Shown here: positions 1 through 12,763 of the stretch, piece by piece | How positions within the stretch are numbered: the stretch's first letter is position 1 | Layout of the letters: each line of letters begins with the position of its first letter | Assembly: GCF_905147045.1 (NCBI RefSeq) | Contig: NC_065901.1 | Span: 8,308,001-8,372,000, forward strand | Direction of reading: 5' to 3' | From: Nymphalis io | Lineage: Eukaryota > Arthropoda > Insecta > Lepidoptera > Nymphalidae | Length of the DNA: 64,000 bases | The notes under the pieces: generated by a model | What the model saw: only the letters and a program-made list of their open reading frames with translations | Told to the model about the DNA's origin: nothing | Databases searched by the model: none | Position numbers and translations under genes: made by a program

Positions 1-1157
1 ATCTTCATTAGGAGAATTTTATGATGAGAGAAATTATAAGTTTCCAAATAATGACTTGAAGATTATTATATATACCTATAATTAAGAATAAGAGTGACTT
101 ATGTGCTAGTTATCCAGGATGTAAATTAAACAAATATTCGGTTATATGTATGTACATTGTACATAAAGCATAATGGTCGCAGCGCGAGCGACGCGGGCTG
201 GGCGGAGGGGGAGGCCGGGGTGAGTTGGCATGTTTACTCGGTGTGTTTGCGCAGGCTGTTTGGACGCCCAGCTATGCTTATTGTACGCGCTGCTTCGACC
301 TGCGCTCAATATTATTTATTTTATCCGACAGCTTTGTAGGAAATGGAATAAATATCAGAATTTCAATAACGTATTATATAGTTGTTACTAAACTATATGT
401 GGCATAACATTATTGTGTAAATTAATAGTTTTTTTTGATATTTTTTAATAAAATGTCAGACATTTCTTCATATTTAATAAGGTTTCATAATATAAATGTT
501 TACCAATTTAAATTTCCCAATTATCCCGCCAACGCATCTGCTAAATGTAAATAATTATTATGTTAATTTTAAATGTCAATATGTTCACGCGTATTAATGA
601 TTGTATTATATGACTAGCTTTTACGAGGTAACATGATTTGCATAAAGATTTTAAGCACTTGAAAGAACATTTTACATATCTTCAAAATAATATAATTAAA
701 TTTTTAAAAATTGCTTTCTTCATAAATATAATATTCATTATAAAAAACAATACAACTTATTAGTATAATATTGTTTTCAATATTTTAGAGTATTACTGCA
801 AATCTTTGATGTTGGCGTACCGAAATCAAAATACATATTATATAGTTTTTAAAGTAGACCCTACTTTAAAAACCAAAGCACTTTTATTGAGTATGTATGT
901 AATATAGTTATATGAATCTAATTTTAAGCGCAACAATAATGAAAGAGTTTACATATGAAACATTTCTTTGACTATGATACTTGATAATAGAAATTGCATT
1001 CATTAAAATTTTCTTGCATTCAATAAACTTTGGAATATTTTAATATAAAAAAAATATATTTATTGTTTTAAACACATCTTAAATTTTTTAAGTTATAAAT
1101 ATAAAAATAAAAAATTCTTTTACCGTATTTAAATTCACGATTTACAAAAACAGAATA

Positions 1158-1291
1158 CAAAGTGTATATTCGAAGCGGCGGCGGCGCGGATTGGGCGACC
1201 GCGACCGCAACCGCAGCGCTGCGGACAGCCACGTCCGACCCACCCTAGCCTCCCCCGCTAAGCTCCACTTGTCTTTACATACACGCTGCGA
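1158..1291. repeat. GC-rich diverged duplicate, copy 1
   Basis: This stretch begins ACAAAGT, contains the 14-bp perfect palindrome CCGCAGCGCTGCGG at 1211-1224, and ends in a CTTTACATACACG-like tail. The same order of blocks recurs at 1442-1567, with the palindromes 282 bp apart. Similarity is clear through the core and looser at the ends. The family was not recognised. Confidence 0.6.
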
Positions 1292-1441
1292 TAAAGACAG
1301 GGTTGCGTTAAATTGTTACTACAAATTACTGTATTTAAATACTCTAGTATCATTATAATACACGGTTATTTCAAATCGAAGCAAACAAAATATTTAAAAA
1401 TATCTTATTTAACTAAGGTACGTAATTTAATAATGAAAAAG

Positions 1442-1567
1442 ACAAAGTATATTTTGGGAGCTGCAGCGCTGAGTGGTCGGCCGCGACCACAACCGCAGCG
1501 CTGCGGACAACAACGTCCAACCTAGCTATGGCTCCCAATTAAGCTCACTTGCCCTTATATACTCGTA
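1442..1567. repeat. GC-rich diverged duplicate, copy 2
   Basis: Second copy of the 1158-1291 unit. The CCGCAGCGCTGCGG palindrome lies at 1493-1506, is followed by GGACA, and then by a CAACGTCC / AAGCTC-ACTT series matching copy 1. Substitutions and small indels indicate an old duplication or two insertions of one unrecognised element. Confidence 0.6.
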
Positions 1568-4500
1568 CACTAGCAAAAACTATTACTACTTCATTATATT
1601 AAACTAAATACTATGATTTTTCATAGACAATATTTATAAGTTAGAAGTTATTTTAGCAATTATGCCTTATTAAAAGAAATGTGTAGATATTTAAGTTATT
1701 AAAAAAAAAAGAATATAGAAATATAATGTTTCACAATATTTATTAAGAAATAAATTTTGTAACATGATACAAAAATATGATTTTTATTTAACGCAAAATT
1801 AATCGAATAAATCATTATGTATTTAATGAAAGATCAACAATATAGGAAAACGAAGCCACAAAAAAAACACTCATTATTCATATTGTGTAGTCTAGGTACT
1901 GACAGAGCCTCGGTAAACATAATCCCATCCACTATTAACACGTCACAAAGAAAACCGTTATTTTAACGTTAATTAATCATTATCAAACAAACTACGCTGT
2001 ACTACATGTGGTGCCTTCGTTTGGTCGTGATGACACGCTGGCGTGTACCTATTGCCATGTTTACGACACGTGGCGCCACACGCACTATCATAATTATTGC
2101 ACCTCTATTACACATTAATATAACTCGAGTTTGATCGATAGGACGCAATCACTAATCAGATAGCTTTCAATAATAATAATAATCTTTATTCATATAAAAA
2201 GTAACAAATTATAATGAAGTCCCTGATTTCTGAGCTAGGCTCAAAGACCTGTATTAAAGATTGACAAAAATTATGTTACTGTGTTTACTGGTATTAAGAA
2301 GTACAAGCATTGCAGATTACATATATTTCGACAAAAAATTAAAACAAACAATTCCTTGTATTTATAATACTTATAAGACAAAGACGCAACAAAAACAAAA
2401 CAACTTCACTTAGAACTACCCGAGTCTTAATCAGACAAAGCAATGTTTTATTTAACTCAATAATTATATAATCTTATCATTGAATGAAAAGCAAGAAATT
2501 ATTGCAGGAAAGTTTGTGCACTTCAACGATAAACATCTCGCTGATAGCCATAAGTACAGGAAATAAGTATTCAAGTAGAAAATACCATTAAATATGTTGA
2601 CGTGTTTCATTCATAGTTAACTGGACATCCATTTGTATGAATCAATGACACCTACGATATAACAACATTTCATATAAATATTATGTAGATATGGTAAAAT
2701 ATTAATGTTACCGTCTGAGATTATGAGAATAAATAAAGGAAGCTGATATTTTTATACCATAAAGATCAATGTTATGCGATAAAAAGATCATTTTTATGTC
2801 ACAGTTTTAAATCGACGCGATAAAATCGCTCGTTATGAATATATAAATAAAAAATACATTATCTTTTTAAACCGGAATTCGTCGTTTGTAATTTCAATTC
2901 AACTTAACTCGAGAACCGTTATTACACCAACAGCATTTTTAATTGTATAATTATCGTAAGCCACATCGGCTGCCTATTAATAATTCAACACGCCTCGCAC
3001 GCAATTACTGTTAAATAAACATATCCTTTTTTAATTACCTTGTAAATAGATACCTTTTTAATACAAAATGCGAAATAAAAAAAACAATTTTTCGTTTATT
3101 ATCTGTAACCTGATTCACTACGTTTGCTATTATGTAATTACTTACTACTCTCAAGCGTTTCACCCTCGTCGATGAAATGTGAAGGAGCAAGTCATCGTTA
3201 TTCGTCATATCGAATTTAAAACTTTGTTTTCATCGTAATTACACTTCGCCCCAACCCCGTTTAAAAGTGTGTTGTAGTACAACGCTCAGATTGTGTGGGA
3301 TTCAGCCGTCAATAGCACCGCAGGCTTCCACCCTCTTTATTTGTACGTGGCCCTTCCCCCGTTGGAATTGTTTCACTATTTGCAAAGACTATCCGCACCC
3401 ATCACCGCCACAACTGTTATACTACTTTCATGATATGTAAATGATGTTTAATGACACCGGCAGCGAGTCCTACTAGAATATTGGTATACCGTACGGCATC
3501 TTACACATAAATTACGGTTGAGCATGCAGAGCAGTAACGCTAACGATAGCTCTCGAAATTCTCACAAAGCCCGGGCTGCATTTTTACGAAGTATCACGGT
3601 GAATGGTAAATGAGTGAGTCATGGGCGTGTGGTTTACGAGTGGAATAGAAATCGTCTGTTTTAAATGAAGAGTCAAGGAGCGAACAAGGCGTCCATTATT
3701 CATGAGTGCCGTTTCACGCCCGACCATCGACAGACCCCGGCCGCGGCCCTCCGAGTGAGGCGGCATCAACGCAAACTGTTTCGAAATCAATATCCGTGTC
3801 TCAATCAGTGCAATTAAGGCGGCCCCGAAGCGGAGGCCGTATTTGGTGTAATTAGTTTCGCGCCATGTGCGTCGCTGCCGGCGAGGGGCGTAAATAAATA
3901 AGAATAAATGCTAGATTAACGTTAACGTGTTCATCACCTGCCGCCCGGACACTACGCTGGCTTCTATGTAACGCCCATACATGTTATTTGTCACGAACAT
4001 TATTTATTGATAACATAATAAGATTACTTGTTACAAAACGTTTATTGTATAAGCTTTCGGATAACGTACAAAAATCATAAGACGGATTATTACTTACATT
4101 ATTATTACGACAATATTTTCTTTCTTTTGATTAGTCTAATCAATTAAACTGATTGCAGATTATATTTTGGAATTTAATAAATCCCGAGGGACACGTACGC
4201 CCTATTTTTTCACATGGCGCACAAAGCATCGCCGGTGTCATTATAGGGTCCGAATTTGAAAACACAATTAGACTTAATACAGAGGTGATTGTTGTCGACT
4301 AAGGGTCGCAGGCGAGGGGTTACGGTAAATCCTTTAATTTGGCTCCCCTATCAAATAATAAAGCGAAGGGGCAGCGAGCACTGAGCGAACGATATCGCGT
4401 TTAGTGGTTTTATTGCAAGCGCCATCTGCCGCGCGCGACGTACTCTGTAGATGGAGATAATTTCGCTTTTACAGTGAGGGGCGACGGAGCGTTCATTGTG

Positions 4501-6255
4501 AGTTGTTGCGTTCATTTAGACAATTCACAACGCGGTACCCGCTTGTAGATATAGCGATATAGCGCACCCATTATTATACGGGACCCTTAACGACTATCTT
4601 TATGTGGATATGAACACACAGTTATAATTTGATACAGAAAGCGGTACGCTACACTGCACACGAAATCGAAATCATATTTGATATAGAGAACAAAAGATAA
4701 TGATGTTATATATCGTGGTTTCATTGTTTCAAAAATAAATGTACTAATTTTATACGTTAATCAATTTAAAGAACAGAAAAAACCATTTATAGTTTCTATA
4801 TTATAAAAGTACGTAGTTTAGTAAAAAAAATTTGTGTGTTCAAATAAGTAAAATTTTAAAAAGCACGCAAATTGCAAATTTTTGACAAATCGTATAAAAA
4901 TAATTCGCGTTATACCTAAAAGTAGTTAGTTGTTACAGTAGAATTATAGACATAAAAAAAGTATAATACAAAATAAAATAATATGAATACAATTTGCTAC
5001 GAACGCTGCAGTATTGTAAAACAAACAGGATTAGGGACATCTCGAGCGTCCCCGGGCCCCTGTTGTTTCATTATAAATAGTAGCTAAGCGGATCGGGCAC
5101 GTGCAATGTTTTTATCAACGAGAGCTGGCGCAGCGCGGACGCCCCTAATGCAAGGGTAAACAATCCTCCGCCCCGCATATGAATAATTTCGCATTAAGGG
5201 CGAGGGAACAGTGGCGCGGAGTCGCAATAAACCGTAAATTATTAAATTATGCCGATGAGCTCAATTTTTCTTCTTGTTTTCGCCCACTTCGTATGTCGGT
5301 CATGGTTCACGATTTATAAATTTATCTTGTAAAATGACAAAAGGTCTCGATCGACATTTTAACCTATTAATACGAGTTTTTATTGCTTAATACAACACAT
5401 GAATTCTTTGTCCCTCACAAATTCACTATTTAAAAAATCGTAACGAAAATTATGTTTATTTTTAACTTGTACTCGAAAGCTCACGAACAAATATTTTACA
5501 ACAAACGAGTACCAGATATAGGGGAAATATGTGCACTGGAGCGCATAGTGTAGGGGTGTCAACGCTCGTAAAACACGTCGAAGTATTTTATCGATATCCC
5601 GTGGAGCGTTGAGAACATTGCACATTGCACAACCCTATTGTTTCGCTGTCGACACTCGTGACACTTCATGAAATCACTCCAGCGTTATGAATTTATTGCT
5701 CTTCAACTATTGACTTCCATTCGAAGCGCTCTATCAGCTCGGCACATGATAATTTAGTAGAAGGCGTGCTCCACCCAACATTAAATAGATTACGTTGAAT
5801 ATGTTTAGTTCGTTTATTATTCTACTTATGTTTTACCAAATGAAAGTTAATATCTGCATATCTTTTTAGGCCATAACGAATAGGTAATTGTGTACGACAA
5901 AATGTTTTTATTTTAATAAAAAACATGTCCTACACGCTCGCTTGATTAAATATATACGGAAATAATTATAATAATCGAGAACGTAAAGCCGGTTCGGGCG
6001 TAAATAATGGGTAGAGGAACAGAACAATAAGACTCCGTGTCGATACAGCCACACAAAGACGAAACAATCAATTCACGACGTAAGTAGGTGTAATTCGGCA
6101 CGGTCTGGCTGCGGTCCGGCCCCGCGACTAACAAAAGAAAATCTAAGCAATTAGTCGTCGCCAGAAAGAGCGGAAAACGCGCGTTAGACGCGGTCACGCC
6201 GACCGACACGATGCGGTCACGACGCAATTCGTTCAAATGTAACAAATTCAACCTT

Positions 6256-6269
6256 ATTGACTTTTCTAT
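6256..6269 (+). repeat. Target-site duplication, left copy (ATTGACTTTTCTAT)
   Basis: This 14-bp sequence is repeated exactly at 8844-8857, directly after the element's 3' TGAT repeats. The pair defines the insertion limits of the RTE LINE. Confidence 0.93.
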
Positions 6270-8843
6270 ACTCCCTGAAGACAGAACTGGTACTCCCTGA
6301 AGGTTGTACAGGTATATGCGCCAACTTCGACATACTCTGATGATGTGGTCGAAGCGATGTACGAGGACATCGCAAAGGCCCTCAACGACACCTCGAGGGC
6401 CCACTACAATGTTGTTATGGGAGACTTTAATGCTAAAGTGGGAGTACAAGATAGCGGTGAATCGAAAGTCGGACCTTACGGCTTGGGCTGCAGAAATCAC
6501 AGGGGGCAAATGCTGGTAAACTTTCTCGAAGCGCAGGGGCTTTTTTTGATGAATTCTTTCTTTCAAAAGAAGCCTCAGAGGAGGTGGACCTGGCGAAGCC
6601 CCGATAACGTGACAAGGAACGAGATAGACTTTATCATCTCGAATAAAAGGCACATATTTAGAGATGTTTCAGTGATCAACAGGTTTAATACCGGAAGTGA
6701 TCACCGCTTGGTTCGAGGCACTCTAAATATCAACTTAAAAGCCGAAAGATCGAGAATGATGAGGTCTACTCTCCGACCTACCATGCTCCAAGCTGCTCAA
6801 GGCTCCGAAAAGTTCCAAATGGAACTTCAAAATCAATTCACCGCGTTGGAAACCATAAGCAGCATTGATGAGAGAACCGACACGCTGGTCAAAATACTGC
6901 AAAACACATCCCGCAAGTGTTTTCCGCCACAGAGAAGAGACAACGCACCAAAACTCTCTGCTGAGACACTCGAGCTCATGAGAAAACGACGAGAACTACC
7001 ATCGTTTTTGTCAGATAAGGCCTTAAACCGAACAATAAAAACGCTGACGCGACGCGATCTCCGACGCTCCAATACCCGTGCCATCAAGGCTGCGATTGAG
7101 CAAAATCGGGGATCGAAAGTGTTCGCTCGCAAGTTTGGGAGGCCGCGTCTGACAAAACTTAAAACTGAAAATGGTGGGGTCGTTACCTCTAGGCCTGAGA
7201 TTATCGGAGAAGTAGAGAGGTTTTATGGGCAGTTGTTCTCTTCAAGATCGGATAAACCCGTGGGAATCAGTATTGATGACCAGCGCGCCCCTCTTATGCG
7301 CCATTACTCCGAGGAGCTCCCGGTCGTTGACCAAGGAGAGATTAGGGCGGCTCTAGAACAGCTTAAAAACAACAAAGCTCCGGGAGATGACGGAATCACA
7401 ACAGAGTTGCTTAAGGCAGGCGGGACTCCGGTCCTGAAAGAGCTAGCAAGCCTCTTTAATTCCGTCATCCAACATGGCAAGACCCCGGAAACGTGGAGCG
7501 GGAGTGAGGTGGTACTGTTTTTCAAGAAAGGTGATAAAACCCTCTTGAAAAACTACAGACCAATCTCCCTCCTGAGTCACGTGTATAAGCTGTTCTCAAG
7601 AGTCGTCACGAACCGTCTCGCCAGACGACTTGACGAGTTCCAGCCCCCAGAGCAAGCCGGCTTTCGATCAGGCTACAGCACCGTGGACCACATCCATACT
7701 GTTCGGCAGATTGTGCAGAAGACCGAAGAGTACAATCAGCCGCTGTGTATGGCATTTGTGGACTACGAGAAAGCCTTCGACTCCATCGAAACCTGGGCAG
7801 TGCTCGACTCATTGCAGAGATGTCATATCGATTGGAGATATATCGAGGTACTGAGATGTCTGTACAACGCCGCTACAATGACTGTCCACATCCAGGACTG
7901 TAAGACGAAGGCGATCCAACTGCGCAGAGGGGTGAGACAGGGGGATGTAATATCCCCGAAACTGTTCACCAACGCGTTGGAAGACGTTTTCAAAACGCTG
8001 GATTGGACTAGGTATGGAGTCAATGTAAACGGCGAGTACATCTCACACCTTCGATTTGCCGACGATATCGTCATCATAGCAGAGTCGCTGGAACAACTCA
8101 CCGAAATGCTGCGTAGCCTAGGCGAGTCTTCCCGGTGTGTCGGTCTCGGTATGAACTTGGAAAAGACCAAGGTCATGTTCAATAGGCATGTCGTGCCGGG
8201 ACCGATATACGTCGAGGGGAAACCTCTCGAAGTTGTTAGTGAATATACCTACCTAGGACAGATAATACAAGTCGGTAGGAACAACTTCGAGAAGGAAGCC
8301 GATCGAAGAATTCGCTTGGGATGGGCAGCATTTGGCAACCTTCGTCAAGTCCTCAAGTCGTCTATACCGCAATGTTTGAAGACGAAAGTCTTCAACCAAT
8401 GCGTCTTACCTGCCATGACATACGGTGCCGAAACGTGGACACTAACTGCGGGACTAGTCCACAAATTCAAAGTCGCTCAGCGTGCTATGGAGCGAGCTAT
8501 GCTCGGAGTATCTTTGAAGGATAAGATCAGAAATGAGATTATCCGGAAAAGAACCGGAGTCACCGACATAGCTTGCAAAATTAGCAGGCTGAAGTGGCAG
8601 TGGGCTGGTCACGTATGTCGTAGGACCGATGGCCGTTGGAGCAGACGAGTCCTAGAGTGGAGACCGCGAATCGGCAAGCGCAGCGTAGGGCGCCCTCCAG
8701 CCAGGTGGACCGACGACCTTAAGAAGGTGGCGGGCACCAACTGGATGCGGAAGGCGGAGGACAGGGAGCTTTGGCGCACCTTGGGAGAGGCCTATGTTCA
8801 GCAGTGGACAACGATTGGCTGTTGATTGATTGATTGATATTTG
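6270..8843 (+). mobile_element. 5'-truncated RTE-clade non-LTR retrotransposon (LINE)
   Basis: A 2574-bp insertion bounded by exact 14-bp duplications (6256-6269 and 8844-8857). It carries an apurinic-type endonuclease plus reverse transcriptase frame and ends in a short 3' tail of tandem TGAT units instead of poly(A), as is typical of RTE elements. The 5' end is truncated inside the endonuclease domain, just before the V-Q-V-Y-A-P-T motif, so roughly the first hundred residues are missing. At the 5' junction the 12-mer TACTCCCTGAAG occurs twice (6269-6280 and 6291-6302), a small rearrangement made during insertion. The long open frame and intact duplications point to a recent event. It lies in presumed groucho intron 2, antisense to that gene, and being truncated it is unlikely to move by itself. 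Confidence 0.93.
6291..8825 (+). CDS. Endonuclease-reverse transcriptase of RTE LINE, N-terminally truncated
   Basis: The frame is open from just after a stop at 6276-6278 to TGA at 8823-8825, without a frameshift. It has no proper start because the 5' end of the element is missing; the first internal ATG is at 6357. Numbering from the GTG at 6345, the endonuclease part shows GDFNA (26-30), RNEIDFI (91-97) and GSDHR (117-121). The reverse transcriptase then shows NNKAPGDDGI (about 342), YRPISLLS (about 405), QAGFRSGYST (about 437), FVDYEKAFDS (about 471), GVRQGD (about 530) and the catalytic FADD box (about 571). The C-terminal region has the WQWAGHV...GRPPARW block of RTE proteins. All visible catalytic motifs are intact, so the polymerase part could be functional. 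In the family this enzyme nicks the target and copies the element RNA from the nick. RTE is favoured over L1, Jockey or CR1 because of GDFNAKVG, the C-terminal block and the TGAT tail. Confidence 0.9.
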   Translation, partial: YSLKVVQVYAPTSTYSDDVVEAMYEDIAKALNDTSRAHYNVVMGDFNAKVGVQDSGESKVGPYGLGCRNHRGQMLVNFLEAQGLFLMNSFFQKKPQRRWTWRSPDNVTRNEIDFIISNKRHIFRDVSVINRFNTGSDHRLVRGTLNINLKAERSRMMRSTLRPTMLQAAQGSEKFQMELQNQFTALETISSIDERTDTLVKILQNTSRKCFPPQRRDNAPKLSAETLELMRKRRELPSFLSDKALNRTIKTLTRRDLRRSNTRAIKAAIEQNRGSKVFARKFGRPRLTKLKTENGGVVTSRPEIIGEVERFYGQLFSSRSDKPVGISIDDQRAPLMRHYSEELPVVDQGEIRAALEQLKNNKAPGDDGITTELLKAGGTPVLKELASLFNSVIQHGKTPETWSGSEVVLFFKKGDKTLLKNYRPISLLSHVYKLFSRVVTNRLARRLDEFQPPEQAGFRSGYSTVDHIHTVRQIVQKTEEYNQPLCMAFVDYEKAFDSIETWAVLDSLQRCHIDWRYIEVLRCLYNAATMTVHIQDCKTKAIQLRRGVRQGDVISPKLFTNALEDVFKTLDWTRYGVNVNGEYISHLRFADDIVIIAESLEQLTEMLRSLGESSRCVGLGMNLEKTKVMFNRHVVPGPIYVEGKPLEVVSEYTYLGQIIQVGRNNFEKEADRRIRLGWAAFGNLRQVLKSSIPQCLKTKVFNQCVLPAMTYGAETWTLTAGLVHKFKVAQRAMERAMLGVSLKDKIRNEIIRKRTGVTDIACKISRLKWQWAGHVCRRTDGRWSRRVLEWRPRIGKRSVGRPPARWTDDLKKVAGTNWMRKAEDRELWRTLGEAYVQQWTTIGC

Positions 8844-8857
8844 ATTGACTTTTCTAT
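8844..8857 (+). repeat. Target-site duplication, right copy
   Basis: Exact copy of 6256-6269. Removing 6270-8857 restores an uninterrupted AT-rich sequence (AACCTT + duplication + TTATTTTTAT). Confidence 0.93.
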
Positions 8858-11800
8858 TTATTTTTATATTACTTGACAGAAATAACCTTGAATATTCAGC
8901 GTAATTAAATTACACGTAGGTATTGCATTCAAAGAACGCGTTTGAATGATTCGGAATGGATATTCCAAACTAAATATCTTGCTTATTGAGCGGTTACCCG
9001 TCACGCAACGTTGGCGATAAAAATAAGCATGAAGTTGGTCAGAAAAAATAAAACATAGCTTGTTGTTGTTCTAATACTATCGTGCGATATACACGGTTAA
9101 AGGGGTGCATTTCTGGTTGCCGTTCGACTGAGCGTGTTAAGTGCTAATGTAATAATCCATTACAATGAAGCGCTGCACTGTACTGTACCGTGTACGCTAA
9201 ATAGCGCATTCAAGCATTGAGCCAGCGAGCCATCTGTCCGCCGCAGCGCAAACAATACGACCCTTCTAAATCACCCTCGTTGCTTGTTTGCCAGAACCTA
9301 AACAAACATAGTTTCATGCCGTTCCAACTTTGAATCATTTATGAAGAAACTTGTAATTTCATTATCTGTTCTGTTTGTTTAATCTCATTTTAAGTAAAAG
9401 TATATGACCGAACAGAATAACATCTAGTATGTTTGTCAATCATAAAATATGACAATTTTTCTTTCATACTAGACGGGCTTATTTTACATGTATAGATTAT
9501 GTATATAATTTTTTTTCCGCTTTAAGACGTGTTAAAGTTGAGCTATTATTATTAATAAAATAGGGGATTGAGTATGGCAACTGACGTTTCTTTGAGCGTA
9601 AAATCAACAGATTACTACGGGACCCCATCGATTGCCCCTACAGCGCAAGGAACCCCTGTAGCACAAAAGTAATAACTATTCGTTACCGAAGCTATTGATG
9701 CCCTGCGGTAAGGGTTGTCAAGTACACTATTGAAGAATTAAATTTATGAATCGAAGTTTACTTCGTTTATTAGGGTTCGTAAAATCTTTTGTAAATAAAT
9801 AAAAGTAAAAAAAATCTATTATTAAATATGCAAGAAAATGTGTCGAAGTAAATATGAATAAAGCATAAATTAAAAATTGTATTGACGAAAATAAAAAAAC
9901 CAAACTTAAATATTAGGGTAGAAACCCTAAAAATGCCGACAGTCAAGTTTTCTAAGCGTCACTAACATAAAGATATATTGCTAAATATATTACGAGTTTC
10001 AAACGCACCATTTAGGGGAGAGGTTTTAATAATCGGTCCCCGATTACAGTTTCAATATACTTTATGGTATCGAAATAGGATCATAACAAAGTTGTTACAG
10101 AGCCAAGTTTTTTTTTCTCCAGCAATATTAGTGAGCGGAAAGAATCGCAAATCTTGATTGCCCGGTAAACAAAGAAGGCTATAAATTAAAAAGCAAAATG
10201 TAAACAAAAAGGTTTGACCATACTTTGCCAAGCGGCCCTGAGTCCCCAGCCTCCCTAACATTGCCTCCTGGACCCCCGGGCTGCGGGATGCTGTCAAACA
10301 ACGTTTATCCAACAAGCGGGCGCAGCAATAACACTTTTTTTTTCAATTTTACAACATTCATTTTCCCCGTGCGCCACTTTGCTCGGCAACTAATAAAATA
10401 TCGCTAGTTTTCACCTTCATCATACCGTTTCGTTTTAAACATCACACAATATATCGGAATGTGGAAACATTTTTAACGTTTGTTTGTTTTAATAGATTAT
10501 GGTAACTGTCGGTTTTACTTTTCGGTTAAAAGGATTGATTTTTTTATTAAGCAGACATAACATATTCGTACAATAATATAACAAATGTTTTAACATACCT
10601 GTTTGTGCATTTCCACATTGAGTCCATACGACATTTCATAGTACTGAAACATAAACGACACAGATTAAGGAGATCAATTACATTAGTCCGTTGAAACAAT
10701 GTTTATGTGACACAGAAAGCTTTTGGCAGGGATTAGCTTCCTCGAATCATTTGAGGCGAGTGACTAAACATCCGCAATGGCACATTCTGGACCGCCGCCA
10801 GAAGTGTTTCCGACACATAAAAACGCTCGCGAAAATTTCCTCTAGAGCGTATTAAAATAAATTGCAAGCGATTTGGCAACACTTAATCGTGATTCATATC
10901 AAGCCGGAACGACCACGCGGGGATTAAGAACTGCCAAATAATATCTATTCGCTTTTACTGAAAAATGTTGCCACTTATATTTTTTAAATCATCCTGTGAA
11001 ATTGATCTTAATAGCGAAAGCATATGGTCTCATTCTATTCTCAATTTATTTTATGATACGCTTGAGCATTTTTTGAATTTTCAATGGTAGATTGTTTAAA
11101 ACTTTAAAATATTCACACGCGTAGTTAAGAACAGTAACGTTCAATAAAAAAAAATCAGAATGAATAATGTTTACAAGCAGATTTAAATGAATTTGTTACA
11201 TACGATGTAACATTACGAATTCCTGTAAGTTGTTAATATGTTAACAATTTATGCGTAATAATAGATATACAAGCGTAATTTATCAAAACAGCCGGTCTTG
11301 ACAAGTGAGTGTACACGCTACACATATTATTCACGTCGACGATTATCTCTAAATAACAGGGGGGGCACTAAATGTACTGTCGGTCCCAATAGCCTCGTGG
11401 ATGTGATACGTCGTACGCGCCATGCGGGCGTCGAACAAAAGATACATTTTATTGATTGTGCGTGCACACACGATCATAATACGATAATCATCTAACAGCT
11501 CGTTAAAAACAAACGTCGATTATTTTTTTAATACATCTCTATTAAATAACAAGCGAACAAATAATTTTATTTCTTAATACTCACCATAACGTAATGCCTT
11601 TGTATTTCAATTTTTTCACTAGCCAGTTTCTCGCATTCTAATTTTAAACTGAAACAATATACAATAAAAAGTGAAATTTCGTCAATTATTCATTTAATTT
11701 ACAATTTAAACATAATTATATGAACCCAGAATTTAAAATCGCAAATAAAACCTTGGGTTTATAAATAGGAATTTAAACATCGTTGTAAATGTTTTGTAAT

Positions 11801-12763
11801 TGAAATAGCTTGAAAGTAGAGGCTCAATAAATCAAAATTCACATTACGTTTAAAGAGCACTCCATATTATACAACGAGATAAGCGGTTTTATAACAAATA
11901 GCTTGTTTTATAGCTTTTATCGTCAGTAATAGGTCAAACTTGTAAAGAGAGCTTCATCAATGCTCGACTGTTCTACTTCACGATTCTAAAGTTAAAGAAC
12001 GTTCTTAAGATATTTGAATTTATATAATACACAAACAATTATACTATTGGAATTATCTGTTACCCGTAATAAATTTTATTGAACAACTATTGTTACAATT
12101 TTAATTGGTTTACATGAAAATGTACAGAAAATAACGTATCGTATTTTATTCTTTACCTGCGTACCAGATTTTTTTAAGTTAACAGTAAAGGGTCATAAAG
12201 GGTCTGCTTGTAAAAGGGACTACTTAGCTCACAAAGGGGCTGATAGGGGATGATTCACTGATACTCAGCGACAGGAGAAATCCCGGATGAGCCCTTTTTA
12301 GCTGATTTACTTTTATATCCTTTTCTAGATGTATGTCTAATGTACTTCAATTTCATGTGCCTTAATATATATATTTTCGTATTTTTGTTTTACTGGTGGA
12401 CAAAAATACGAGAAATAATTTCCGTCTGAAAATAGCTTACTTCGATGTTAAAGTAAATAAAAAACAATTAAGTGAAAAAAATCATATTTTGTGCTATATT
12501 CTTAAAAAAACACTTATAAATGTTTTAACTTGTGCGATTTCATTATTATTTATGAATGTTTTTTTTTTTTAATGTAGTATTATATCTATAAATATTTTGT
12601 AATACGAACGAACATCACGATTGCCATTACGTTCATTAAAAATTATAAAGTGTAAAGTAATTGATTTAACATTTAATGAATCGTCTTGGTTTCGTCATTC
12701 GTTCGCCGATGTGATTACAAAATAATTTGTATTGCTCTTAAGTAGTTAGTCACTTGTACTCAC
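8858..12763. other. Non-coding DNA, presumed groucho intron 2
   Basis: No exon seen. The DNA is AT-rich with scattered GC-richer patches (9100-9300, 10215-10300, 10740-10930). Around 12190-12250 short AAAGGG/AAAGGGG runs recur several times. Immediately downstream on the minus strand of exon 2 the donor GTGAGT (12763-12758) is a strong consensus match. Confidence 0.5.

Larger units (their letters stand above)
1..6255. other. Non-coding DNA, presumed left part of groucho intron 2
   Basis: No exon or RNA gene was recognised on either strand. The stretch is AT-rich with moderately GC-rich islands near 180-240, 1158-1567, 3250-3980, 4200-4570 and 5030-5230, of the kind often seen at enhancers. 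I looked on the minus strand for the next groucho exon, which should begin with the sequence after Y-H-N (I-K-L-E-C) and include Q-R-H-Y-V-M, and saw none. That it is intron is inferred from exon 2 at 12764-12861 ending in a good donor. Confidence 0.5.

Noticed and set aside
1313..1525. 70-codon plus-strand frame over GC-rich duplicate copy 2
   Set aside because: Runs through AT-rich DNA into the duplicate with no similarity to a protein and no splice context.
5946..6653. 235-codon minus-strand open frame
   Set aside because: Partly antisense to the endonuclease of the RTE element and crossing its insertion border; composition resembles no protein family.
1..12763. Further groucho exons (Q-R-H-Y-V-M and following)
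   Set aside because: Searched by eye on the minus strand for the expected conserved residues; none found.
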